Origin: Hevea brasiliensis | Lineage: Eukaryota > Streptophyta > Magnoliopsida > Malpighiales > Euphorbiaceae | Direction of reading: 5' to 3' | Length of the DNA stretch: 64,000 bases | NCBI RefSeq assembly: GCF_030052815.1 | Contig: NC_079493.1 | Coordinates: 59,935,191 to 59,999,190, forward strand | Shown: positions 31,662 through 45,338 of the stretch, piece by piece | How the letters are laid out: the number at the start of each line of letters is the position of its first letter | Position numbering within the stretch: the stretch's first letter is position 1 | Notes under the pieces: model-generated | Seen by the model: the letters and a program-made list of their open reading frames with translations, nothing else | What the model was told of the DNA's origin: nothing | Databases searched by the model: none | Program-made: the position numbers and the translations under genes

Positions 31662-34600
31662 TGTGACACCCCTTACCCGTCTACAGTGTAGCCGAGCAAA
31701 TTATGCCACTCAGTGTACCGGAGCACCAATTTATGTTTCTATTTACAATTTATCCCTTTTTAATTCATTTATTTACAATTTTGATAAATCTAAATTTTTC
31801 TGCAAATTTTATAGGAAATCCGGCAGAGTGCCGATTGTAAATTGGAAAAACAGTTCTTCTGAACCTGTTTAAAAACACTTCCAATATAATTTCCAAATCC
31901 AAGCTCCATTATACACATTTCAAGTCAATCTCAAAATCTCAATCTCAAATCACAATACTATTTTTAAAACTTTTCTGTTCACTTAATCACTTGAAGCATA
32001 TTCATAAATATTTCTCAACATTTCATTTGTCAACATACATTATGCAGAAAATTTCAATAATATGAAATGTCATATATTTACATTAATACATAATTACACG
32101 AGTTTATAGTTACAATCCAAACTAATACAAAATGTCAAAGTACAAAATGCTCCCAAAATCCTATGTCCTATCATATGCACTGCAGGTGTGAGGTGACTCG
32201 GGACTCCGGATGCAAATCTGAAGGCTCACCCGGTCTGATGTCTGTTGGGCTCACTAGCTAGGTCTCCAGTACCTGCGCGTAGTAAAAGCGATGCGCTAAG
32301 CAATTCTGTTTAGTTCTGACAATATAAAATAAAATAAAATAAAATAAAATAAAACGAATATGCAGAATGTGTGTTTACATTTTTGGTAGACTTAACTTCT
32401 GATATTATTTGCAGTATTATTCAATTAAAATTTAGTAAGATTTATTATCATTGCTCGAGTAACCTATACTAGTCGACTGGACTGGATAAACGGGTAAACT
32501 GGCACTGGGTACTAAGTACCTCGGACCATCACACCATCGGTCGCATTGTGTCTCCCGGTGTGCAACAGAATAGCTAATAAGCTGTAATAATTGTCAGGGT
32601 TAAAACCCAAGTATATCAACTCAAATAACATAGCCAAAGGCTATTATGTCACAGAATGGCATGGGAAGCCATGAAACACATAATGGCATGAAGCCATATG
32701 TAGTACTATTAACAGAACCTTATTGGTATGCCAACCTATCTAAACCAATCACATTAGGCCTACTAGGGCATTTAACACTTTTAATTTATGTAATTCTTTG
32801 AAATTGAAATTTTATGGCTACTATTCATTTTATTGGTCAACCAAAATGTTAACTTTTGCATTGATAATAGGTATATTGGTTTAAATATCATCAACATACC
32901 ACATTTTGCATTTAAAACTTGTTGGTATTGGTTGTCAATACCATTTCTAAGCTTAATGTTAATTGGACAGAATTTTCAGTTTTCATGCTTTGTCTTTACT
33001 GTTCCATTAGTCATTTTTGCAGTGGGAATTCGGCAAACTGATCAATATGAAAGTTGTTCCTTATTTTGTGTAGTTGCATTTCTTTTTTTTGAATCACTCC
33101 ATTTGGAGTTTTGTAGCTCTAGTTAAGGCCCAAAAACTACAACTGGCCGGATTGAAATTTTGTCCAGAATTTCTAGACTGACCAAATCTACAATGTTAGG
33201 AATAGTGACTGCAACTCACCTTTTGAATATGTTCTGGTCATAATTTGGGTTAGGTTTCTTCATAGAAGTTGTTGGTCTATATCTCAGCTTATTTCTGGTA
33301 AAATGTCAGGTCAATTGGACCTTTCTACACTGAGTTATGGCCAAATGACCAAACACTGTTCATTTGGTCATTTTGCCTAGGCAGACTGCAGGTCACCCGG
33401 ATTAGGGAAAACTTTTGGTCAACTTATTTTGGTTTTCTGGGCATGGTTTCTTCACCAAAGTTGTGCCATTATGTGTCTAGTTTCATGTCTACTTGGCCTT
33501 GCACCAATTGAACCTCTACATTTCAAGTTATTGCTACCCAAACCTGCTGGACTCATGTTCAATTCTGTAGGTCACCAAGGGCAGCCACACCAAGCTCCAA
33601 TCCCACTACACAATGCACTTCATTTTTGATTCAAACAATACCAAATGGTCACTACTTGACCATTAAAACCTACTTCCATCATCACATGGTCAAAGTCTCA
33701 TTTTTCTACCCCAAACCCTAACTCACACATTACCATTCATGCATTTTCATTGCATTTCTTCAATCCACTTACAAGATGCACATTAACGGTAGCCTTAATA
33801 ACCTTTTAACTTCATTAAACTCATCACAAACAAACCCTAACCATGGCTGCTGAAAATTTAGGGTTTACATACAAATGGTACTCCATCAATTTCCTTATCA
33901 TTGGCACTCATTCATAAGTATTAAACATGAATTTAAAGTGAAATTTAAGTTTAAGTCACTAACCTCTTAGGGAGCTAATCCAAAGCTTGTAAGAACTCTT
34001 TCTTTTTAATTCTTTTTGCTCCCAAAAGCTTCACCAAGAGGAAAGAGCAAGTTTTTGTGTTGACAATTAGGGTTTTTGGTGGAAGAAAGCTAGGGAAAAT
34101 TAAGCTTGAAAAAGCTTGTTCATGGTGGTTATGGGAGTATGGGTGACGGCAAGAAAGAAATGAAGAAGAGAGGTTCTGATTTCATTTCATTTTCCAGCCC
34201 ATTTTAACTCTTTTAAATAAAGTTATGCCATGTGTCAACTTTGGATTGCGTGGGAGAACTTTAATGACATCATTATGATGTCATAAGTCCATTTTCCTTC
34301 ATTTTCTCTTCATTTCTTGTCTATTTAATTGCAATTAAATTTTTAACAATATTTGTTCATATTTTATGTTATATAAATTATTTATTTAACTGGACAAGTT
34401 GGCCAAAAATCATCTTTGAAGACAAAATGACCAAAATGCCCTCCGTTTGGCTTAACGGGCCAAAATTGTCTGTACCGATTGAAAAAATTTTCTAAATATT
34501 TTCTTGGCATTTTAATGCCATAAGAACCTCAATGACCCTTCTCTAGAGTCCCAAAAATTATTTTATAATTTTTCCCCAGGGTCTAGGGCTCCTAGTTGCG

Positions 34601-34825
34601 AGAATCGCAACTTCTCACTAGGTTACTTATCGCTAGGGCACCGGCTCATTTGACTTGGTTGTATTTTATTTTTAAAATTTTTCCTAAATTTTTCTTATTA
34701 ATATTTGAGTTAATTTTGGTTCCTCACTTTAGTTTAAATATTTTTCCTGGCGTTCTAGCTGTCCGGACCGACATTGGTCACCGAAACAGTAGACTGTACA
34801 GACTAGTTAAAGTGAGGATGTTACA
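31662..34825 (-). mobile_element. Solo LTR, family B (copy B2)
   Basis: TGTGACACCCCTTACCCG...GATGTTACA, 3164 bp, flanked by GGACT at 31657-31661 and 34826-34830, inserted in the protease of element 2. It is related to element 1's own LTRs. An (AAAAT)n run sits at about 32325-32354. The 5S-like module is present but weak (box A-like at 34655-34644). Confidence 0.9.
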
Positions 34826-35459
34826 GGACTAGTTACTAACACTTCAAAATCCATTTTGACACACGGAATAGCAAGTGAACTGACTATGCTAGCACTAACA
34901 TACGAGTGGGTTGAACCCAGATCAAACAGTACAAATACATCTTGATCAGAGATAGAGAATGTATCGGCTACAACATCGGAAGTCTCAGCCTCTTCCCGCT
35001 GTCTCATAGTGTAGACTCTGGCTGGAGCACTCCCTTGTGCTGACTGACTAATAGTACCTTGACTGCCAGAAGCATTACCTCTACCACTGCCTCAAGCATT
35101 ACCTCTACCACTGCCTCTTCTTCTGCTAACCGGTTGTGAACCTCTGGTAGCAGGACTCTGAATAGATCCTTCTGCAGTAGTAGGAGCTGGACCAAATCTA
35201 GGGGTACTGGTGCAGTTCTTAGCAAGATGACCCTTGCCTCCACAGTTAAAGCAAGCTCCTATTGCCCAATAACATTCTCCCCCATGAATCTTGCCACATG
35301 TCTCACAGGGGCGGGGAGGATATGAATCCCTGGTTGACTGCTGTCCAGATCTAGGGGGTCTCTGTCCAGAGAATCTGCCCCTTCCAAACCTTTCACCTCG
35401 ACCTCTGCTTGGTCCCTTAAATTTTTTCTTCTTTCCAGGTGAACCACTGGGACATTGTT
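34826..35459 (-). pseudogene. Element 2 protease start and gag C-terminus
   Basis: The frame at 35007-34807 carries the aspartic protease site as FDLGSTHSYVS (Pro to Leu after the catalytic Asp at about 34923). Before it, in shifted frames, lie a Gly/Arg-rich stretch and a zinc knuckle region (CFNCGGKGHLAKNC-type, about 35210-35260). Gag is cut at 35459. Confidence 0.82.
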
Positions 35460-38400
35460 TGTCACACCTTACCCCTCAGTAAGACATAACATGATCCCGT
35501 AGAATACCTAATGAACTACCGCACTTCACCTACCGATAACTCATTAAGTACCCTACAAGGGATCTTAAAACAATTTTCTTACTTTTATTAAGTGGTGAGC
35601 ATTTTCTAATAGGTATTTAAACCATTTAATTAACATTAAAACTAGTTAATATTTTTAGTTCATTTTATTTCTCTGCAAATTTTATAAAAATTTTGCCAGA
35701 GTTCCGTTTATGTTTTGAGAAAACAGTTCTTCAAATACCTGTAAAAAGCACTTCTAAAAATGTTTTCTCAATAACTACTTCAATTTCACAATCAAACTCA
35801 ATCCATTTTAACAACTCTACAATCATTTCAATCAATTTCTCAAGTTCAAAATTCAATAATCCTCAAAATACTAGCAATACATTTCATTCAAATTAAATAA
35901 AATAGTTCTACTCATATTTCATTAGAGACAAAATAATTTATATACATCCCTACAAAATTTAAATCAAAAGAAATACAAATTAAACTTTATTACAAACTTC
36001 ATACAAATTTTGTACAAGCTGCTCAAGACCCATTTACATGTCCATACATTTATATGCAATACATACATCAAAAGAAATATTTACAATTAGGGTATAAATT
36101 ATACCCGATAACTTCAAGCTGAATGATCTTTAATACTTAGCAGCTCAGTTTGCTGCTCTTCTAGTCTCTGTATTTGCGACAGCAATAGAATCTATCGCTG
36201 AGTACTAGGACTCAGTGGTGCACAACATACTAAAATAATCTTTATGCAGAAATAAAATCACATTTATTCAAAATTTGAACTGAGCATACGAGTTAAACAC
36301 AAAACATAATTTATGAGATTTTAATCCCAAACAATTTCGTTTTGAAGTATCAAATCACATTTCATAAAACCCACAGTTAGATCATGCCATTCGAAACAAA
36401 TAGAATCTCAATAGCCAGAGGCTAAAGAGAAATCACATCACAAGGCTAGCTAGCTCAAATATATGGATATCCATTCACATCCTCTTCTACTGGCACACCT
36501 CAACACTTCTCCAGAGAAGGAATCAAAATTCAAAACTAATTACTCCCACTAGTCGTGCTAGTGAGGTGTTCAAATATATGGTCATGATACTGTGATTTCA
36601 AAACTTATCTTAACAATTTGCTAAACATTGTCATTTCAAATATACACAATAACTTTCACAATTTAAATCAAAACATCATAAATAATATCACAAATAAACT
36701 TTCAACAATTTAAAGCAAAAGTAAAATGCATATTTCATTCACTTTATCAATGAATTTTAAAGCATAGTAATGTTGTGCACAAACCTCAAGCGAGTTGCCT
36801 CTTGGCCTAGACTCGGTTCCTCGGGTTCTTTTCCGGTATTCTTTTCAATTGAAACACACAATTTTACAGTGTTTCAGTACCATAACTTAGCATAAATCCA
36901 AAATAAATTTAACTTCACTTTTACCTAGCTCTAATGTGCTAAACTTGGCGTTCTTGAAATTTTGTGTTTCGGGTTACTATTCACTATACTATTCAAGTCA
37001 AATTATTGACTTTCTAAGGCTTAATAGGTATGGGAATTCCAACTTCACTCACATACCACATTTTGGTCACTAAATTTGTTGGTTTAGTTTGTTTTCTCAA
37101 AACTTAGGTTTTTTAGGCAAAATTGCCAATTTTCAATTTTGGAGCCCTAAGTTGCACTGTTTCATTGGTCACTTTACTGTTAGAATTTGGCAAAACTTTC
37201 TTCATAGAAAATGTTTCCTATTGTCTTAAGTTTATTCTCCTTTTTGAATCACCCTAATTGGAGTTTTGTAGCTCAAGTTATGGCCATTTGAACCATGGCT
37301 GCGGGATTGGACACAACCCAGAATTCTGGGTAATTTTCTGGTGCTGGCAGATTTGAGTCACCAACTTAGGGTGGCCAAATAACTTGGTTAATGGCATAAT
37401 TTGGGTTTGTATTCTTCATAAAAGTTTTAGATCTATATCTCATCTAACCACTGGTAAAATTTGAGGTCATTTAGACCTTCCTAGCTCAAGTTATGACCCA
37501 AACACGATTACTGTTCATGTGTACTGTTCATATTGCAGATTTTCAAGTTTGGTTAGTTTGTTCACTAGGTTTTGGTCACTTTTTGGGCATGCTTCCTAAA
37601 TGAAAATTGTGTCATTTAGTGCCTACTTTCATTCCCAATTGGTCCCATATCAATTGGACTTGTAAAATTTCATTTTTGGTCTCTCAAAGTTGACTTTTGG
37701 TCATACTTCATACCCAATCCGAATTTGGCTTTGATTTAAACACTTCTAACACACTTAATTAACACACTTAATTAGGTTACAAATAACCATTTCTTCCCTT
37801 AAACTATGTCAAAGACATCATTTAGCACTTATTCACATTTTTAGTCTCTAAACCCTTATGTTCAAAACCCTAATTCACACTAATTTTTGCATTTAACTAC
37901 CTTCAAAGCTTTTAATCCTAACCATTCAACTAACTAAAGTTTCTAAACCCATTCAAACCATTCAAATCATGTAAATCACCCTCCCCTTCATGCTGGCCAA
38001 ATTTTAGCTTAGTCCCTCTACATGAAAATTTTTCATGTTTTTATGCAATTAAAATCTTGTTTAACCATAATTTCATACTAAAAATTCAATTCAAATTCAA
38101 ATTAAAAGAGAAAACTTACCTTAATTGAAACTTTTTCAATCTCCCTCAAATCTTCAAAATTCTTTTAATTTCTTGCTCCAAATCTTCTTCTTGAGGGTCA
38201 ATTTAATGGTTTCTATAATTATTCTCAAGGATTAGGGGGTGAAATCTAAAGTTTAAGAAGCTTAAATCTAAGCTTTAATGGTGGAACAAAATAAGAAAAG
38301 AGGGAGAGGAGAGAGCTACGGGAATAAGAAAAAGAAGAAGTAAAAAAAATCTTTTTCAATTTTTGTTTTTATGCCACATAATTGACTTGGTCAAAGATTA

Positions 38401-39119
38401 AATTAAATAGAATTTATTTTTAATGTCATGCATGATGTCATTTGGCTGATGTCATAATCCTATTTTCTTTTCCTTTTTTTTGTAATTATTTAGCTATTTG
38501 ACTTGGTAAAAAAGGTTGGAAAATTAAAATTAATTTTGACATCTTATATGATGTCATCATCATGATGTAATAAGTCTCATTTTTATTCATTTTCTTTTTC
38601 TTTAATTCTTCAATAGTTCTTTAATTTAATTCTTGATCCCGAAATTTTCTTTTCTCCGATTTTATTTGACAGTTAGGTCAGGAGTCAGCTCTCGGGGTCA
38701 ATTGACCAAATTGCCCCTCGCCGGTTCATCCCGGTTTACAATTAATTCTATATTTCTTTCGGCTCCCTAACCTAATTATTTGACTGGCTTAACAGTTCTT
38801 TTTCATGATTTCCTCTTTTCCACTGTATTTATAAGGGTCCTAAGGACCGCGGCGTCACATTTTACGGTTCGAAATTTGAGTTTAAAACGACTTCGCAGTC
38901 GTTCCCGAGAAGGTCACCCATCGCTATGACTCTCGGCTCATTTAACTTCTTATGTTCTGTTTTTCTTGTTTATACTTAACTAATTGGACATTACTAATTA
39001 TTTGTGTTTATGGTTTATCTAGTTGTCTTAAGTATGGTTCTAATCCCTTTAATTGTCCGGATCGACTCCGGTCATCGGAACAGTGAAATATACCAGGCTA
39101 TACAAATGGGGGTGTTACA
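35460..39119 (-). repeat. 3' LTR of element 3 (family A)
   Basis: This 3660-bp LTR starts TGTCACACCTTACCCC and ends GGGGTGTTACA next to the PPT. It contains the stem-loop at 36198-36215 and the 5S-like module at 38902-38947. Confidence 0.92.
38902..38947 (-). promoter_or_regulatory. 5S rRNA internal-promoter-like module (element 3 LTR)
   Basis: AGTTAAATGAGC (38947-38936), then GATGGGTGACC (38922-38912) and CGGGAA on the minus strand, 172 bp from the LTR start. Confidence 0.45.
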
Positions 39120-39137
39120 ATTCTCCCCCCCTTAAAA
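39120..39137 (-). other. Polypurine tract of element 3
   Basis: AAGGGGGGGAGAA on the minus strand directly precedes the TGTAACACC start of the 3' LTR. Confidence 0.82.
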
Positions 39138-40582
39138 AATTTCGTCTCGAAATTTTATCTGGTATCAATTTCTGAATAGCTGTGGGTACTGTCTCCTCAT
39201 GTCCTCTTCTCGTTCCCAAGTAGCCTTCTAGCCCGAATGATGGTTTCATAGCACTTTTACCAATGGTATTTGCTTATTTCATAGCTGCTTCACCTCATAA
39301 GCCAGAATCTCTATGCGTTCTTCTTCATAGGTGAGGTCTGGATTCACTTCAATTTCTTCTACTGGTAGTACATGAGATAGATCTGATCGATACCTCCTCA
39401 ACATAGACACATGGAAGACATTATGTATCTTCTCTAACTCTGGAGGTAGTGCCAAACGATATGCTAAAGGATCCACTCTTTCCAGAACCTTATATGGCCC
39501 AATGAAGTGAGGACTCAGTTTCCCCTTTCTGCCAAATATCATAATCCTCTTCCATGGAGAAACCTTGAGGAATACTTTCTCACCCACTGCATACTCAATA
39601 TCCCTTCTCTTCAAATCAATGTAGGACTTCTGACGGTCTGATGCAGTCTTAAGTTGATCTCTGATTACTCTGATCTTCTCCTCAGTTTGCTGAACAATTT
39701 TGGGTCCAATCATTTTTCTTTCACCCACGTCATCCCAACACAACAGGGTTCTACATTTTCTGCCATACAAAGCTTCAAATGGAGGCATTCCAATGCTTGA
39801 TTGGTAGCTGTTGTTGTAAGCAAACTCAATCAAAGGCAAGTGTGTATCCCAATTGCCCTCAAATTCAATCACACAAGCCCGTAGCATATCCTCCAATATC
39901 TGAATTACCCTCTCAGACTAGCCATCTATCTATGGGTGGAATGCAGTACTGAAGTTCAATCTAGTTCCTAGGGCTCTCTGAAGACTACCCCAGAATCTAG
40001 AAGTGAACCTCGGATCTCTGTCTGACACGATAGATACTGGCACTCCATGCAATCTCACAATCTCATCGATGTATAACTTGGCCAATCTTTCTAAACTGTA
40101 GTCCATCCGGATTGGCAGAAAATGTGCAGACTTGGTCAGTCTGTCAACAATGACCCATACTGCATCATGACTCTTCTGTGTCCTCGGAAGTCCCATTACA
40201 AAATCCATCGTTATTCTCTCCCATTTCCATTCTAGTACTGGTAGTGGATGTAACAACCCAGCGGGTACTTGATGTTATGCCTTTACTTGCTGACAAGTTA
40301 AGCATTTGGATACAAACTCTGCCACATTCCTTTTCATGCCCATCCACCAGTAATGCTCCTTTAGCCCTCTATACATTTTTGTGCCACCAGGGTGCATGGC
40401 AAAAGGAGATTCATGTGCTTCCTTCAAAATGATCTGCCTTAAATCATCATCATTAGGAACATCATTAGGAACACATATTATGTCCTGGTGTAGCAGTAGA
40501 CCATCATCTCTGATTGAAAACTCTGGTTTCTTGTCCTGTCTGACTTCTTCCAACAGCTTCTGATACTTTTCATCATTCTGAG
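39138..40582 (-). pseudogene. Element 3 integrase and chromodomain (broken)
   Basis: In order: [17 protein letters not shown] and CLTCQQVKA (zinc finger, 40625-40275), [11 protein letters not shown] and VSDRDPRF (catalytic Asp residues, 40256-39930), CVIEFEGNWDTHLPLIEFAY and IHNVFHVSMLRRYRSD (39896-39279), then the chromodomain with a TGA in place of Trp near 39280 and a TAG near 39230. Further stops fall at about 40275 and near 39917. The N-terminal end is split by the MITE. Confidence 0.87.
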
Positions 40583-41109
40583 TAGGGGAGAGCAGTTTTC
40601 GGTTTAAACCGAAAAATCGAACCAAACCGATTGAATTCGGTTAAATCGGTTCGGTTTTAAAATTCAATCGGTTCGGTTCGGTTTATAATTTTAATAATTT
40701 TGGTTAATCGGTTCGGTTCGGTTATTTTCATAAAAAAATTAAAAAAACCAAACCAAATCGAAATTATTAATATATATAGGAAATAAAAAAATCGAACCGA
40801 ATTGAATTGAATCGAACCGAACCAAAATCAAAGAAAACCGAACCGAACCTTAAGATTTTTAAGTTTTGATTTCTAATTTTTTTTGTTTTTATGTTTTTAT
40901 GATTTAGATTTAATGTTAAAAATATAAAATTTTATAAATTTCGGTTTGATCGGTTTAAAACCGAACCGAATCGATATTTATCGATTCGATTCGGTTCGGT
41001 TTTCTCTTATCAATTGGTTCGGTTCGGTTTTTAAAATTTTTGATTTTCAGTTTTTAGTTTTATAGGTTCTGTTCAGTTCGGAACCGAACCGACCGTTTGC
41101 ACACCCCTA
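40583..41109. mobile_element. hAT-type MITE rich in CGGTTCGGTT repeats
   Basis: This 527-bp insertion has ends TAGGGGAGAGCA and TGCACACCCCTA, imperfect terminal inverted repeats. It is flanked by an 8-bp duplication, ATTCTGAG (40575-40582) and ATTTTGAG (41110-41117), one mismatch. An 8-bp duplication with TAGGGGTG-like ends is typical of hAT elements. The interior is packed with GGTTCGGTT on one arm and AACCGAACC on the other, so it can fold back. No coding. Confidence 0.88.
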
Positions 41110-41640
41110 ATTTTGAGCAGCCATTCTGATCTGATCAATCAACACTGGCTGTACATGCCATGCAACTGCTGTCTGCCCATCATCATTAATCTCTAAGCTG
41201 GCATGCAATGATCTTAACTCATGTACCAAAGACAAAGGAGTAACCCGTAGACTTGCCATAGTCTTGCGACTTAAGGCATCAGCTACAACATTAGCTTTCC
41301 CTGGCTGATAGTCTATTAGACAATCATAGTCTTTTATCAACTCTAACCATCTCCTCTGTCTCAAATTCAACTCTTTCTGGGTGCCCAAATACTTCAAACT
41401 CTTATGATCTGTGTAGATGTAACACTTTTCCCCATACAAATAGTGTCTCCAGATCTTAAGAGCAAACACTATAGCTGCAAGCTCCAAGTCATGTGTCGGA
41501 TAATTCCTCTCATGCGGTTTTAACTGGCGTGATGCATAGACAATGACATTTTGATCTTGCATCAGTACACAGCCTAACCCATTGTGAGAAGCATCACTGT
41601 AAACAGTGTATTCTTTACCCGGTGTAGGTAAAGTCAGGAC
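41110..41640 (-). pseudogene. Element 3 RNase H
   Basis: Part of a 399-codon open frame (42306-41107). [15 protein letters not shown] (Asp at about 41595), [30 protein letters not shown] and [11 protein letters not shown] are intact. The frame then runs into the MITE. Confidence 0.9.
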
Positions 41641-42480
41641 TGGAGCTTCAGTTAAACATTTTTTCAATTCATCAAAACTCTGTTGGCATTTATCCGTCCA
41701 CTGAAATTTCACATCTTTTCTAAGCAGCTTGGTCAATGGAGATGCCAACATAGAGAATCCCTTTACAAATCTACGGTAGTATCCAGCTAAACCCAGAAAA
41801 CTGCGAATCTCTGTGACATTTTTGGGTGGCCTCCAATTAAGGACAGCTTCAATCTTTCTTGGATCTACCTTGATGCCCTCTTCTGACACTACATGACCTA
41901 AGAAAGATATTTCATTCAGCCAAAATTCATACTTCGACAATTTGGCATATAGCTGTTTCTCCCTCAAAGTCTGCAGTATAATCCGCAGATGTCTATCATG
42001 ATCTTCTGCATTCCTATCATCTATAAATACCACAACAAACTGGTCGAGGTATGGTCTGAAGATAGTGTTCATTAGATCCATAAAAGCAGCCAGAGTATTA
42101 GTTAACCCGAATGGCATGATTAGGAACTCATAATGGCTATAATGGGTTCTGAAGGCAGTTTTAGGAATACTCTGCTCTTGTACTTTCAGCTGATAATAAC
42201 CTGATCTCAGGTCAATTTTGGAGAACACAGTTGCACCCCTCAACTGATCAAATAAGTCATCAATGCGGGGCAATGGATATCTGTTCTTTATAGTCACCTT
42301 ATTCAACTGTCAATAATCAATACACAAGCGGAGAGTGCCATCCTTCTTCTTAACAAACAACACTGGCGCTCCACAAGGTGACACACTAGGGCGGATAAAG
42401 CTCTTGTCAAGCAGCTCTTGCAACTGCACTTTTAACTCTTTCAATTCTGCAGGTGCCATTCTATATGGTGTTATGGAAAT
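41641..42480 (-). pseudogene. Element 3 reverse transcriptase with a deletion after FIDD
   Basis: [15 protein letters not shown] is read up to 42310, then a stop, then [20 protein letters not shown] and FIDD at 42027-42016. The six residues ILVYSR that follow FIDD in element 2 are missing here (18 bp, in frame), which should damage the palm domain. [16 protein letters not shown] follows normally. Confidence 0.88.
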
Positions 42481-42853
42481 TGGGTCCACACCAGGCATAA
42501 CATCAATTTCAAACTGCACCTCTCTTTCTGGAGGTAATCCTGGCAATTCATCAGGAAACACATCCGGAAAGTCACATACAGTAGGGATGTCCCTTAGTGC
42601 TGGGCTCCCCACTTGGGTGTCTATCACATGTGCCAAATATGCTTCACACCCCTTTCTGATCATCCTTCTGGCTAGTGTAGCTGAAATGATGTTTGATGGC
42701 AGTAAATGCCTTTCCCCATGTATTACCACATCACCGTACAAAGGGAGACCAAAAGTGACTGTCTTCAGTCTACAGTCAATCATGTCGTGATGCCTGGCTA
42801 ACCAATCCATGCTCAAGATGATATCATACTCTCTGAAGGGCATTTCAATTAAA
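42481..42853 (-). pseudogene. Element 3 protease C-terminal region and linker
   Basis: The frame at 42861-42310 reads [38 protein letters not shown] and [14 protein letters not shown]. It is interrupted at 42853 by the family C solo LTR and resumes at 46635. Confidence 0.87.
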
Positions 42854-43030
42854 TGTAACACCCCTAAATTCGGTAGTGCGTTCTGCTGCTCCGGTGACCA
42901 GTGTTGTCCGGACAGCTAGGATGCCAAGAACTACACTTCAATAATGAGTGAGGAGACATAAAATAAGGAAATATAAGAAAAGAAAATACAAGAAAAACAA
43001 AGGAAAAATAATAGCAAAGAAATGTGATCA

Positions 43031-43079
43031 AGTTAAGCGAGCCGGGAAACCTAACGATGGGTGACCGCACCGGGAAGTC
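43031..43079 (+). promoter_or_regulatory. 5S rRNA internal-promoter-like module (copy C2)
   Basis: AGTTAAGCGAGC (43031-43042), GATGGGTGACC (43056-43066) and CCGGGAAGTC (43070-43079). This is the best match in the window to box A and box C of plant 5S genes, 177 bp from the LTR start; the A-to-C spacing is about 7 nt shorter than in 5S. Confidence 0.5.
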
Positions 43080-45338
43080 ACGGCGTGGACCGTTGACTAG
43101 CCCTGGACTGCGGGGAACCCAGGAAAACATTTTTAGGACATAAATAGACCCTTATTGAAGAATAAATATCATTAGAAAGATCAAAGAAAAATTAAATAAT
43201 TAGTACAAAGAAAAGTGAGAAATCGAAAAACAGACAAAACCCGGTGTTACCGAAAAATCGGGAATGCAACCCGAACAGGGGCATTATGGTCATTTGACAT
43301 CCCGAATTGTCTTTTGACCTAAATGTCCATTAAAAATAAATAATATTACACTTAGAAAATGAAATGAAAAATTTATTTGGTGGTACCTAAAGTAAATAGT
43401 AGAAATTAAGGGGTTAATGTGGAATAAAGGGAAATTAAGCTTATTATATGATTTAAACTTAGTTAGTGGACCACTAGGGATTTAATTAAACATAAAAATG
43501 CTGATGTAAGTCCACTATACCCATCAGAATGTTCATCTTCTTCATTGAACCAAAGTTGCCGAATTGAAGGATGAGAGAAACCTCCATGGGCATTTTGCAT
43601 GAGCTCACTTAACCTCTCCATTTTCAACTCCAATCACTTAGGTTCCTTCATGAAAAATGGTCTACTCATCACAAGGAAGAGTTTGATACCAAATTTGAGA
43701 AGTTTAAGCAAGGTTTAACAAGCTCCAACCATAAGGTAAGTTAGCATTTTTGAAGATGGCTTTGTTAAATTTTGTGTGCATGTTATGGGTGTTGGATTTG
43801 TGAAGAAAATTTTTGAGTTTGAAGAGTTATTGTTGTGTTCATTTTGGACAGCCATGTAGTCATGTATTTGATGAGATAATTTTGCATATATTTGATGAGA
43901 AATGATGTTGGTTATGGTGATTTAATAACCTAGTGAATTACTTCATATGTGTATGGTGATTTTTGCACTTGGATGGGAATTGATGAATTGTAGGACACTT
44001 TGGTGTTGAAGAACATTTTCGGCAGCCTTGGAACTCTTGGATAAGTATATGTGTTCATGAAGATATGGGCAGAATTGTGGCATTAAGGATAAATGGATAT
44101 GTATATGAAATTGTTGTGTAAAGTGTATGTAAAAACTAGTAATGTTTATGTGTATGTGTAATTGTATTTGGACTTTGGAAATTAGAATTATATTTGGTGT
44201 GTTGAGGATAATTGTAATCTGCCCAAAGTGATGTTAATGTAAAGTGGAATATGTTTTTGGTAATGTACCAAAACAGATTTGGTAGGGAAGTAAACATATT
44301 GCAAGGTAAGTGTGTGATTGATGTGTGTTTAAGCAAGGTAACTAAGGGCAGTGTACATTTTAGCCAATAAGTTTAAATGTGTAACCTCAATTGGTATGAG
44401 ACCAATTGGAGGTAGAACTAGGCACAAAATGTGCCAACTTTCATTGAGAAAACATACCAAAATTCTGCTTGCAAGGTGACCTAAGAAAATGACCAATTCG
44501 GATTAGGTACAATTAGGACCTGAAAAATGACCAATTGGGTAGCAGTGAGTGTTTAGACCATAACTCACTCAAAACAGGTCCAATTGACTTGAAATTTTAA
44601 CCATGAATAGTTAAGACCCATACCTACAAGTCTTATGAAGACACCAAAGCCCAGAAATGACCAGAAGTAAGTCAAAAAGCTTGCACAAGTTCGGGTCCAA
44701 AAACTGGCCGAACCAAAGTTGACCAAATTGACCTAAAATTGACCTAATTTGATGCCAATTGACCAGCAATAGTATAGTGACCATAACTTGGTCTACTTAA
44801 CTTGGATTGACCTAAAATTTTGCACCGCGTGCAATAAGACATAGATCTACAAGTTTGTAGTTTTGACCGAAACCCGAAAACCGAGGGAAATAGGTCGTCC
44901 GGCTAGGTTAAACTAGTATCCCGAAATCCAGCAATTTGCAATGAAATGCAAGAAAACGCAATATACATAGAATTGAGTTTGGTAACACCTACCAACCCTA
45001 AAACCCTATCGAATGTGACATATAAAGGACACTAAAACCTAATTTACCTAGAAAACATCGAGGGTCGGTATATTAGGTGATTAAGCAAATAAAGGTATTC
45101 AGTGAATTGTTTATCGAACATTATCGTTAGAGGCAAATTAATTTAGCACTGAAACACTTCAAATTGTGTTTCTCGATTAACAAGGACTCAAAGAAAAGGG
45201 AAAGAAATACTGAGTCAAGACCAGGAGACAAATATCAGAGGTTTGTGCACAACAACTATTTCTTTTGAATTATTTTCAATTGAAATAAATATTGACTATT
45301 TGTATATTATTGTTTTAAATTGTGGAAATGTATTTGAA

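Larger units (their letters stand above)
25624..35459 (-). mobile_element. Element 2: family A Ty3/gypsy chromovirus, 5' part missing
   Basis: It has a 3' LTR (25624-28298), PPT and pol-gag in the minus direction, interrupted by a family B solo LTR (31662-34825) and cut within gag at 35459 by the 3' LTR of element 3. The start of gag, PBS and 5' LTR are absent. The left flank AGTTG before 25624 has no partner, consistent with the deletion inferred at 50840. Confidence 0.82.
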
